Assembly: GCF_027359415.1 (NCBI RefSeq)
Contig: NZ_CP114780.1
Coordinates: forward strand, 1,634,764-1,698,763
Direction: 5' to 3'
DNA from: Prochlorococcus marinus str. MIT 0918
GTDB lineage: Bacteria > Cyanobacteriota > Cyanobacteriia > PCC-6307 > Cyanobiaceae
Length of the DNA: 64,000 nt
Part shown: in pieces, positions 58,051-64,000 of the stretch
Layout: each line of letters begins with the position of its first letter
Position numbering within the stretch: position 1 is the first letter of the stretch
Position numbers and translations under genes: made by a program
Notes under the pieces: generated by a model
Told to the model about the DNA's origin: nothing
Database searches by the model: none
Seen by the model: only the letters and a program-made list of their open reading frames with translations

Positions 58051-58803
58051 TTATTCTTTCCTAAATAAATGTTTGTGACCATCATAATAGAGCTTTGAAC
58101 GTTGATCATGTGATTTCAATGCAGGACTGATGATATAAAGCGTTGTTCTAATAAATCCTTCTTTTTTTGATATCGCAGCCATTTCTCTTAAAGGAACTAT
58201 TTTTAACCATTGATCTTTCCACGTCACCCTATGCCCAATAGCCACAGGAGTATCTTCAGGATAATGATTTAACAGTTTTTTTTGCACATCATCTATGTGT
58301 CTGGCGCTTAGATAAATGCATAATGATGCCCCGGTTTTTGCAAAATTCTCTAGTTCTTCTGTTTTGGGAGTTCCGGTTCTGCCACTTGTTCTGCTGAGAA
58401 TAATGGTTTGTACTAAACCTGGAATGGTTAATTCCTTTTTTAATTCTGCAGCAGTAGCTTGATATGCACTTATACCAGGTATAACCTCAACTTCTATTCC
58501 TTCTTCAGCTAAGCCGCAAATTTGCTCTGATATTGCGCCATAAAGGCATGGATCTCCATCGTGAAGCCTAACTATTTTTTTCCCGTCTTTTGCTCGCTTG
58601 ATAAGCAAGCATAAAATTTCTTCAAGAGTTAGAGAACTGGTTCTAATTTTTTCACATTGAGTTGGTGCTAGAGCTATGATTTCTGGAGAGATTAATGAGT
58701 CTGTCCATACGATTACGTCAGCTTCTTTAACTCTATTTAATGCTCTTAGCGTTAATAAATCTTTGGCACCAGGTCCAGCTCCAACTATTGAAATCGGATT
58801 CAT
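58051..58803 (-). CDS. cobM: Precorrin-4 C11-methyltransferase
   Basis: A 250-residue SAM-dependent tetrapyrrole methylase of cobamide synthesis. Landmarks are SIVGAGPGAKDLLTLRALNRVKEADVIVWTDSLI (1-40), LHDGDPCLYGAISEQI and IPGISAYQATAAEL. Overlaps the lgt stop by one base and is followed immediately by the RodZ-like gene, in the petC-petA-lgt-cobM operon. The cobT-like gene at 37668 acts later in the same pathway. Confidence 0.93.
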   Translation of the reverse strand: MNPISIVGAGPGAKDLLTLRALNRVKEADVIVWTDSLISPEIIALAPTQCEKIRTSSLTLEEILCLLIKRAKDGKKIVRLHDGDPCLYGAISEQICGLAEEGIEVEVIPGISAYQATAAELKKELTIPGLVQTIILSRTSGRTGTPKTEELENFAKTGASLCIYLSARHIDDVQKKLLNHYPEDTPVAIGHRVTWKDQWLKIVPLREMAAISKKEGFIRTTLYIISPALKSHDQRSKLYYDGHKHLFRKE

Positions 58804-59708
58804 TATCTTTTCTTGTTAATTATGCCAAGCTTAGGCATTTTTCTTTTGATTTGATATATCCATAAGAGACCAAGTGCACCTAAACAAATCATCATTAAGC
58901 TAACGATTTGTGCGATTTTAAAACCACCTTCACAAAAAGGAGGAGTTGACCCAATGCATAGCGGATCAATCCTAAGCCCTTCTATCCAAATACGGCCAAA
59001 ACCGTAAGAGATTAAATATATGCAGCTTAATGCTCCAGAAGGTAGCTTTATAGAACCATTAATATTTAATCTAAAGAGATTTATTAGCAAGAAGAAAATA
59101 CATATATTCCATAGTGACTCATAGAGAAATGTGGGGTGAAAAAATTTGTAATTTAAAAATTCATCAGGTCTAGCATAATATGGGATAAATAATTTCCATG
59201 GAAGATCAGTTGGGATTCCAAAAGCTTCATTGTTAAAAAAATTACCCCACCTTCCTATAGCCTGTCCAAGTGCTACTGATGGTAAAAGAACATCTAGAAC
59301 ATCCCAAAAATTCTGCTTTTTATATTTACAGAAAAATATTACTGAAATTGTTCCCATTATTAATGCACCATGAATTGCAATACCTCCACTCCAAACCTCT
59401 AGAAAACTAGGTATTGAAAATGTTATGCCAAATAAATTTATTTGGCTCCAAAAGTAAATACCATTATATTTTCGCCACTCAAATACAACATAATAAATTC
59501 TTGCTCCAATAATAGAGCTTAAAACTAATATAGGTAATAAGTCATTGATTAAATTATTGGGAAGATCTCTACTTTTAGCAAGTTGACTAGAAATTCTAAG
59601 ACCAATTAATACTGCTAATGCAATAAGGATGCCATACCAACGTAAATGTAATACTCCAATTTCTAATATTGGGCCAGGAGATATTAAGGCAGCAATAATT
59701 GCTTCCAT
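58803..59708 (-). CDS. lgt: Prolipoprotein diacylglyceryl transferase
   Basis: A 301-residue inner-membrane enzyme that adds diacylglycerol to the lipobox cysteine of lipoproteins. Seven helices; conserved [18 protein letters not shown], the [14 protein letters not shown] motif, [12 protein letters not shown] and [11 protein letters not shown] near the C-terminus. It serves the two lipoproteins predicted at 36475 and 38884. It starts 18 bases after petA stops and overlaps cobM by one base. Confidence 0.95.
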   Translation of the reverse strand: MEAIIAALISPGPILEIGVLHLRWYGILIALAVLIGLRISSQLAKSRDLPNNLINDLLPILVLSSIIGARIYYVVFEWRKYNGIYFWSQINLFGITFSIPSFLEVWSGGIAIHGALIMGTISVIFFCKYKKQNFWDVLDVLLPSVALGQAIGRWGNFFNNEAFGIPTDLPWKLFIPYYARPDEFLNYKFFHPTFLYESLWNICIFFLLINLFRLNINGSIKLPSGALSCIYLISYGFGRIWIEGLRIDPLCIGSTPPFCEGGFKIAQIVSLMMICLGALGLLWIYQIKRKMPKLGIINKKR

Positions 59709-59726
59709 TTAGTGTTATTTGTATTC

Positions 59727-60659
59727 TTAGAATTCTTTAGCAGCTTGCACTTTCTCGACTTGTTTCTTCTTTAGGACTAGTAAAATTTGTGTTAATGCAA
59801 CTCCTGCAAAGAATGCAATTAATCCAAACACTCTGGCAGGACTCTGAAGGACAACCTCTGTATCTAACTGACCAAAGCCACCTGCATTAGGGTCATTGGT
59901 TAAAGCCATTCCTGCTTCTATTTTATCTCCTTCTTTTACTATTACATTTGGCCCAACTGGAATTGTTTCGACAAATGAATCCCCTTCATCTGATTGAATT
60001 GTGATATTGGTAATACCGTCTTCGTCATTTGTAATTGATGAAACTGTGCCTTGTTTGGATGATGTGAAAATAGAATTGTTACTTTTTTCACCTGTCGGAT
60101 AAACCTGCCCTCTCCCTCTATTGCCTCCTACATTTATTGAGTATTTCCCAAAGTGAATATTCTTATCTGTTGCAGGATTGGGAGAAAGAATAGGAAAGAC
60201 TATTTCTTTATTTTGATCACCAGGTAATGGACCAACCAATATTATATTGTCTTTATCCTCGCTGTAATTGGTAAAGTAAACACCTTTGGTTTCTTCTTTA
60301 ATATCTTCTGTCCAACGATCTTGTGGGGCAAGTTTAAAGCCATCAGGCAACATTACAATTGCGCCTACCTGAAGAGGTACTTTGCTTCCATCTGCGCCTA
60401 TCTCTTCAGTACCTGCTTTATAAGGAATTTTAACTGCTGCTTTAAATACGCTATCTGCTCCAACTGATTGAGGAACTTCTACTTGGGTTGTCATCTTTGC
60501 TAGGTGACAGTTTGCACAAACCAACTTGCCAGTAGCTTCTCTAGGATTCTCATAATTTTGTTGTGCCCAGAAAGGGTAGGCCCAACTTGAAGATGGGAAG
60601 AAAATCAAAGAAAATCCAACAATTATGGATCCTAGGAAAAAAGTAAGTATGCGTCTCAT
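59727..60659 (-). CDS. petA: Cytochrome f
   Basis: A 310-residue c-type cytochrome of the b6f complex. A Sec signal of about 27 residues ends before YPFWAQQ, so the mature N-terminal Tyr ligates the heme; the heme attachment is VCANCHLA (about 47-54). A large lumenal domain follows, including [13 protein letters not shown], then a C-terminal membrane helix (about 278-299, [22 protein letters not shown]) and stroma-facing [14 protein letters not shown]. It is 53 bases downstream of petC, in the usual petC-petA order. Confidence 0.97.
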   Translation of the reverse strand: MRRILTFFLGSIIVGFSLIFFPSSSWAYPFWAQQNYENPREATGKLVCANCHLAKMTTQVEVPQSVGADSVFKAAVKIPYKAGTEEIGADGSKVPLQVGAIVMLPDGFKLAPQDRWTEDIKEETKGVYFTNYSEDKDNIILVGPLPGDQNKEIVFPILSPNPATDKNIHFGKYSINVGGNRGRGQVYPTGEKSNNSIFTSSKQGTVSSITNDEDGITNITIQSDEGDSFVETIPVGPNVIVKEGDKIEAGMALTNDPNAGGFGQLDTEVVLQSPARVFGLIAFFAGVALTQILLVLKKKQVEKVQAAKEF

Positions 60660-60712
60660 GATGTGGTGATTTTAATGATTACAGGAAAAAAGAATTAAAT
60701 GAGAGAAACAAA

Positions 60713-61249
60713 TTAGGCCCACCAAGGCTGATCTCCAGTTCGGAAGTCAGTTTCTGTCCATTGACTTACAAGTACATTGTCATCTTCTACATCTATATGT
60801 GTTAAGGCAAGAGATAGTGGTGCAGGACCTCTTACAACTTTTCCATTGGCATCATATTGACTCCCATGACATGGGCATATGTATTTATTTTCTCCACTAT
60901 TCCAAGGAACGACACAGCCTAGATGAGTACATATTGCATTAATGCCAAAATTTCCAATTGCATCATCCCCGTCGACTATTAAATAAGTGGGGTCTCCCTT
61001 TAGACCTTGAACAAGACTTCTATCGCCAGCGGGGTGATTGGATAACCATCCACTGGCGGTTACTGAATTGCCCAGTTCATCTTTTGCCGTTGAACCTCCA
61101 GTCCCACCTCCAGCTCTTAATGGCATGAAAAAATTTGCAACAGGGTATAGAGCCCCTAAGGCAACTCCTGTAGCAGTACCAAAAGTAAGAAGGTTCATGA
61201 ACTGACGTCTCCCCATTGAGGGCACATCGCTAGGACTCATTTGTGTCAT
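60713..61249 (-). CDS. petC: Rieske Fe-S protein of cytochrome b6f
   Basis: A 178-residue protein. An uncleaved Tat-type signal-anchor starts with [21 protein letters not shown] (Arg-Arg near 14-15) and precedes the lumenal Rieske domain. Ligands are in CTHLGC (about 107-112) and CPCHGSQY (about 125-132), binding one [2Fe-2S] cluster through two Cys and two His. First gene of the petC-petA operon, divergent from the DUF3067 gene. tatC, needed for its insertion, is 400 bases away. Confidence 0.97.
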   Translation of the reverse strand: MTQMSPSDVPSMGRRQFMNLLTFGTATGVALGALYPVANFFMPLRAGGGTGGSTAKDELGNSVTASGWLSNHPAGDRSLVQGLKGDPTYLIVDGDDAIGNFGINAICTHLGCVVPWNSGENKYICPCHGSQYDANGKVVRGPAPLSLALTHIDVEDDNVLVSQWTETDFRTGDQPWWA

Positions 61250-61347
61250 GCCTGATGTTCACACAGTTCATAATTAAAACCATTATGACTTGTAAAGGGT
61301 CTACCCTGCTTGAAAAAGAAGGGATTTAAATATCATTCTTTGATTTT

Positions 61348-61698
61348 GTGGCTACTAGTATTTCTGAAAGTACTCAAAAAACCAACCCTTTAGGAGTCCA
61401 AGAAGTCATGCAGTGTCTTCGCAATCGTTGGGGAGTCACTTACGACCTTAGGCTTGTATTAAAAGGTGAACGGTTTTATTTGCAAATGATGTGGGGTTAT
61501 CTAGAAAAACAATCTTTCCCTTTAAAAGAAATGGAATATTGTGAAAAGCTTGAGAAAGTACTTGAGATTATTAATAGACTTGGGAAGAGCAATTTAGTTA
61601 GGCATTGGCTTTTAAATACAAAACAAAAGCCAAGTGTAGGAAGGGCTATTAGTTTGCTTTTGAGGGGGGATGAGCAGTTGGAGGAATTTGTTCTTTAA
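61348..61698 (+). CDS. DUF3067 family protein
   Basis: A 116-residue soluble protein conserved in cyanobacteria and, I recall, plants, with unknown function. It reads from GTG 61348 (MATSISESTQKTN), then LRNRWGVTYDLRLVLKGERFYLQMMWGYLEKQSFPL, which is the conserved core. The position between petC and tatC fits a role around b6f or thylakoid proteins, which is inference. Its end overlaps the tatC stop on the opposite strand by 50 bases. Confidence 0.8.
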   Translation: MATSISESTQKTNPLGVQEVMQCLRNRWGVTYDLRLVLKGERFYLQMMWGYLEKQSFPLKEMEYCEKLEKVLEIINRLGKSNLVRHWLLNTKQKPSVGRAISLLLRGDEQLEEFVL

Positions 61699-62413
61699 AT
61701 TGATCAGTAATAGCAACAAGTAAAACACCTAAGAAAAATAAAATTGATATAGAACTTGCTAATAAAGTCATTGTTATGGGATCTGTTGATGGTGTGATAA
61801 TTGCTCCAGCAATTGCTGAAGACATTATTACCCATCTCCATGCAGAGAGCATTTGTTTCCAGTTAATGAGATTAAAAACACCTAAAAGCAATTGTAATAT
61901 TGGTATTTGAAAAGAGAGCCCTGTCCCAACCATAAGCAATAAAACAAAATCTAAATACCTTTCAATTGACCAAAGTGGTTCTACTACATCTGCACCATAA
62001 TTAACTAAAAACTTCAAAGCGGCAGGTACTAATGCCCACCAGGCAAAAAATATTCCAACAAGAAATAGTAAGCTAGAACCTGCTACAGCAGGAGTAATCA
62101 GGTTCTTTTCTTTTTTTGTAAGACCAGGTAAAACAAAAGAAAGAATTTGAAAAACTATATATGGTAGGGCAATAGTTAACCCTCCATAACCAGCAACTTT
62201 TATTGATACGAATAAAAACTCACCGGGTGAGAGCTGAAGAAAATGTATACCTTCGGCAGGTAATTCTAATGCTTTAACTAATGGTTTTACAAAAATAATA
62301 CATATTAAGGCTCCAATTAAAATAGATAAAAGGCTTTTTAAAACCCTTTGGCGGAGTTCCTCTAGGTGCTCTACTAATGGCATTTGTTTGTCTTGACCAT
62401 GTTCATTGACCAT
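61649..62413 (-). CDS. tatC: Sec-independent protein translocase TatC
   Basis: A 254-residue six-helix protein that recognises twin-arginine signals. The N-terminal MPLVEHLEELRQRVLKSLLS, the conserved LSPGEFLFVSIKVAGYGGLTIALP with periplasmic Glu, and a C-terminal ITMTLLASSISILFFLGVLL are typical. In cyanobacteria the complex inserts the Rieske protein and other folded proteins. It is next to petC but on a convergent gene arrangement with DUF3067. A stop-proximal overlap of 50 bases with DUF3067 is unusual. Confidence 0.95.
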   Translation of the reverse strand: MVNEHGQDKQMPLVEHLEELRQRVLKSLLSILIGALICIIFVKPLVKALELPAEGIHFLQLSPGEFLFVSIKVAGYGGLTIALPYIVFQILSFVLPGLTKKEKNLITPAVAGSSLLFLVGIFFAWWALVPAALKFLVNYGADVVEPLWSIERYLDFVLLLMVGTGLSFQIPILQLLLGVFNLINWKQMLSAWRWVIMSSAIAGAIITPSTDPITMTLLASSISILFFLGVLLVAITDQFKEQIPPTAHPPSKAN

Positions 62414-62560
62414 GATTTTTGGTACTAGACAGATTATGAGAAGTCTTTTTTTATTAGTTTAATAATCTTGGTAAACATCTTCTTACTTATTTATTCTATA
62501 AAACATTTTTGAAATGATTTCTTTACTGAATTTTTATAGTTTTATAAATGGTTATATCTA

Positions 62561-62583
62561 AAAAGAAAAGGCTAGAGCCTTTA
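62561..62583 (-). terminator. Intrinsic terminator after the small membrane protein gene
   Basis: On the minus strand AAAGGC-TCTA-GCCTTT forms a 6-bp stem with a 4-base loop, followed by TTTTCTTTTT, a good T-rich tail. It starts nine bases after the stop at 62592. Confidence 0.7.
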
Positions 62584-62591
62584 TTTAATTA

Positions 62592-62888
62592 TTATGCAAA
62601 TCGACCCTTTTTAGAATTATTTTGACGGTTCATTGATGATTTAGGGTTTGTTGGATCAGGCAAAATAAATGGTGGGCAGTCATTTAATGATGATTTCCCA
62701 TAGTTTTCATACTCTCTATATCCTCCCATTTTCCCATTAGTTTTCATGAGAGCACTAATGAAAGCCAATAGCAGGAAGACTGTCGGAGCACCTATTATTA
62801 ATGCGGCTCCAAAAATGTAACCGACTAAGAATTCAGCAAAAGTATGATTCCCTAGGAATTCATGTGATCCAAGAATAAAATCAAACAT
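62592..62888 (-). CDS. Small membrane protein (98 aa), unknown
   Basis: A 98-residue protein with one long hydrophobic helix (about 20-48, LVGYIFGAALIIGAPTVFLLLAFISALM) and a cytosolic or lumenal polar tail with a YREYENYGKSSLNDCPPF block and a basic end (MNRQNNSKKGRFA). It is not recognised with certainty. It lies between the NFACT gene (36 bases) and a good terminator; single-helix proteins of this size are common among photosystem and NDH accessory proteins, but nothing here decides it. Confidence 0.6.
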   Translation of the reverse strand: MFDFILGSHEFLGNHTFAEFLVGYIFGAALIIGAPTVFLLLAFISALMKTNGKMGGYREYENYGKSSLNDCPPFILPDPTNPKSSMNRQNNSKKGRFA

Positions 62889-62924
62889 TTTAAAACCTTC
62901 ACTGGCCTAAAATAATAAGTCATT

Positions 62925-64000
62925 CTAGGCTTTTTTTGTGGATTGCTCTAGATATCTTTTGCCATTGGATGGTTGACCCCATACAACCTTTCCTTCTCTA
63001 GGGCTTACAGTTCCTGTTGCCGCACCTTTAAGCTTTTGAAGTTGATTTGTTTGAACCATAAGAACTGAGACTTTATTATTCCCTTTAGCTTTACTCAAAA
63101 ATGAGGCCAAATCAGCGCTAACTTTAATATCCTCTTCTTCTATCGTTCCATTGGAAGCTTTTAAAACTATATGACTTCCAGGACACTCTTGAGCATGAAA
63201 CCAAATATCTCCTTTCTTAGATTTCTTTATACTTATTAATTCATTTTGGCGATGATTCCGACCAATCTGTATGTCTAAGCCACTTGGGCTTTTTATTTGT
63301 AAAATTTGATGAGGCTGTTTTCTTTGTGCCCCTTTTTTAGTATTGGTTTGTTGCTTGTTAAAAAGGTAAGTTTCTATATCTTCTATTAGGTTTTTTATAC
63401 TAGTTAGTTTCTCATGTTCAAGTTGATTCTTATTATTGATAATATATTCAAGAAATAGATTCGTTTCATTTATAAATAAAATTCTTTCTTCATGATGTTT
63501 TACTCTCTCTAGTAATATTGATTTAGCTCTCTTTAGTTTTTTTGCTGTGTTATATAATTTTTGAGCTTCTTTTATTTTTTCTTTGTTTAAGTCATTTAAG
63601 CATAAAATCATATCTGCACTTCTTGTTAAGGAATTAACGTTTAGTGTTTTTTGATATATATCTTGCTGCTTATGTAATAATCTCTCTTCATTTATTTTTC
63701 TTTTAATAAGCTCTGATGATAGTTTTTTATATGCTTCTTCAAGCTTCTTTTGCGCTAGAAATTTAGTATAGTAACCGCCAAGATTTAAACTTAGATTGCA
63801 ATCTGAATCCTTAGCTAATCTTTCAGGTTTCCATACTCTGTATGGACTCGGTCCATTAAAACAAAGGCAGAATTCTTCTTTGTCAATAACCCTTAACCAT
63901 TTTTCCCACCTTGAATATATACATTGCCAATCTTTTGAGGATAGGTTTTGTACAGATGTATTTATTAATGTATTAGCAATATCTTTATTTTCATTAGCTA
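62925..64000 (-). CDS. rqcH: Rqc2/RqcH-type NFACT protein (5' end outside window)
   Basis: The minus-strand frame is open from the window edge to the stop at 62925, about 358 residues; an internal ATG at 63611 is not a real start because the open frame continues upstream without a break. The visible part has a middle coiled-coil region (LNLGGYYTKFLAQKKLEEAYKK and KLKRAKSILLERVKHHEERI) and the C-terminal NFACT-R domain (DIWFHAQECPGSHIVLKASNG, then LASFLSKAKGNNKVSVLMV and VSPREGKVVWGQPSNGKRYLE). Rqc2-type proteins bind obstructed 50S subunits and elongate nascent chains with alanine tails. The NFACT-N domain lies beyond the window. Confidence 0.87.
   Translation of the reverse strand, partial: ANENKDIANTLINTSVQNLSSKDWQCIYSRWEKWLRVIDKEEFCLCFNGPSPYRVWKPERLAKDSDCNLSLNLGGYYTKFLAQKKLEEAYKKLSSELIKRKINEERLLHKQQDIYQKTLNVNSLTRSADMILCLNDLNKEKIKEAQKLYNTAKKLKRAKSILLERVKHHEERILFINETNLFLEYIINNKNQLEHEKLTSIKNLIEDIETYLFNKQQTNTKKGAQRKQPHQILQIKSPSGLDIQIGRNHRQNELISIKKSKKGDIWFHAQECPGSHIVLKASNGTIEEEDIKVSADLASFLSKAKGNNKVSVLMVQTNQLQKLKGAATGTVSPREGKVVWGQPSNGKRYLEQSTKKA

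Noticed and set aside
63602-63611. ATG at 63611 as the start of the NFACT protein
   Set aside because: The frame continues unbroken upstream to the window edge with family-like sequence, so this is an internal methionine.

Overview
The window is AT-rich chromosomal DNA from a marine picocyanobacterium, almost certainly Prochlorococcus. I infer this from chlorophyll synthase, cytochrome f and Rieske genes, ndhB, a cyAbrB regulator, a plastid-like E2 subunit, tight gene packing, frequent TTG starts, and many small proteins of the kind seen in marine picocyanobacteria. The strain cannot be fixed from the sequence alone. No prophage, insertion sequence, CRISPR array, rRNA or recognisable tRNA was seen. 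This is core genome rather than a genomic island.

Layout. 1-6.4 kb: partial ribosome hibernation factor, lipB, acyl-ACP/CoA ligase, a YlqD-like protein, pdhC (E2) and queA. 6.4-10.1 kb (minus): a sulfur amino acid cluster of cysK and two Cys/Met-metabolism PLP enzymes, one with a long N-terminal domain resembling fungal cystathionine gamma-synthases. 10.3-18.1 kb: small and hypothetical genes around rpsD, yidD, murE and a cystine lyase-like gene, with the longest non-coding stretches and several small genes that are easy to miss. 18.1-30.4 kb: nfu, mqo, lepA, an orphan peptide-type ABC permease, trmH, rsmB, a class A PBP, chlG, hisF, menG/ubiE and a DciA-like gene. 30.6-41.8 kb: birA, ndhB-devA, topA, then a plus-strand run of lipoprotein, DUF2232, cobT-like and Tat lipoprotein genes, an Fe-S aldo/keto reductase and ribE. 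41.8-50.1 kb: cyAbrB, the cytochrome c oxidase operon ctaC-D-E facing ctaA-ctaB (heme A synthesis), and an ABC-2 exporter. 50.1-57.6 kb: groL without groES, fabG, ispD, ldcA, ubiA and ppx. 57.6-64 kb: petC-petA-lgt-cobM-RodZ-like on the minus strand, DUF3067, tatC, a small membrane protein and a partial Rqc2/NFACT gene.

How it fits together. The genes cover respiration (cox, heme A, ndhB, mqo), photosynthetic electron transport (petA/petC, chlG, plastoquinone and phylloquinone steps), and export (tatC with two visible Tat substrates, the Rieske protein and the lipoprotein at 38.9 kb). They also cover envelope building (murE, PBP1A, ldcA, lgt) and ribosome quality or hibernation (hpf, lepA, Rqc2).

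I see no convincing undescribed multi-gene system. The best leads are a pair of coupled small genes at 11.4-11.8 kb, a three-repeat DUF4278-type microprotein with a structured leader or an opposing small RNA (17.35-17.62 kb), a membrane-anchored protein with two tandem SAP/Rho-N-like repeats (10.3 kb), and the long N-terminal domain on a cystathionine synthase-like enzyme (7.5 kb).
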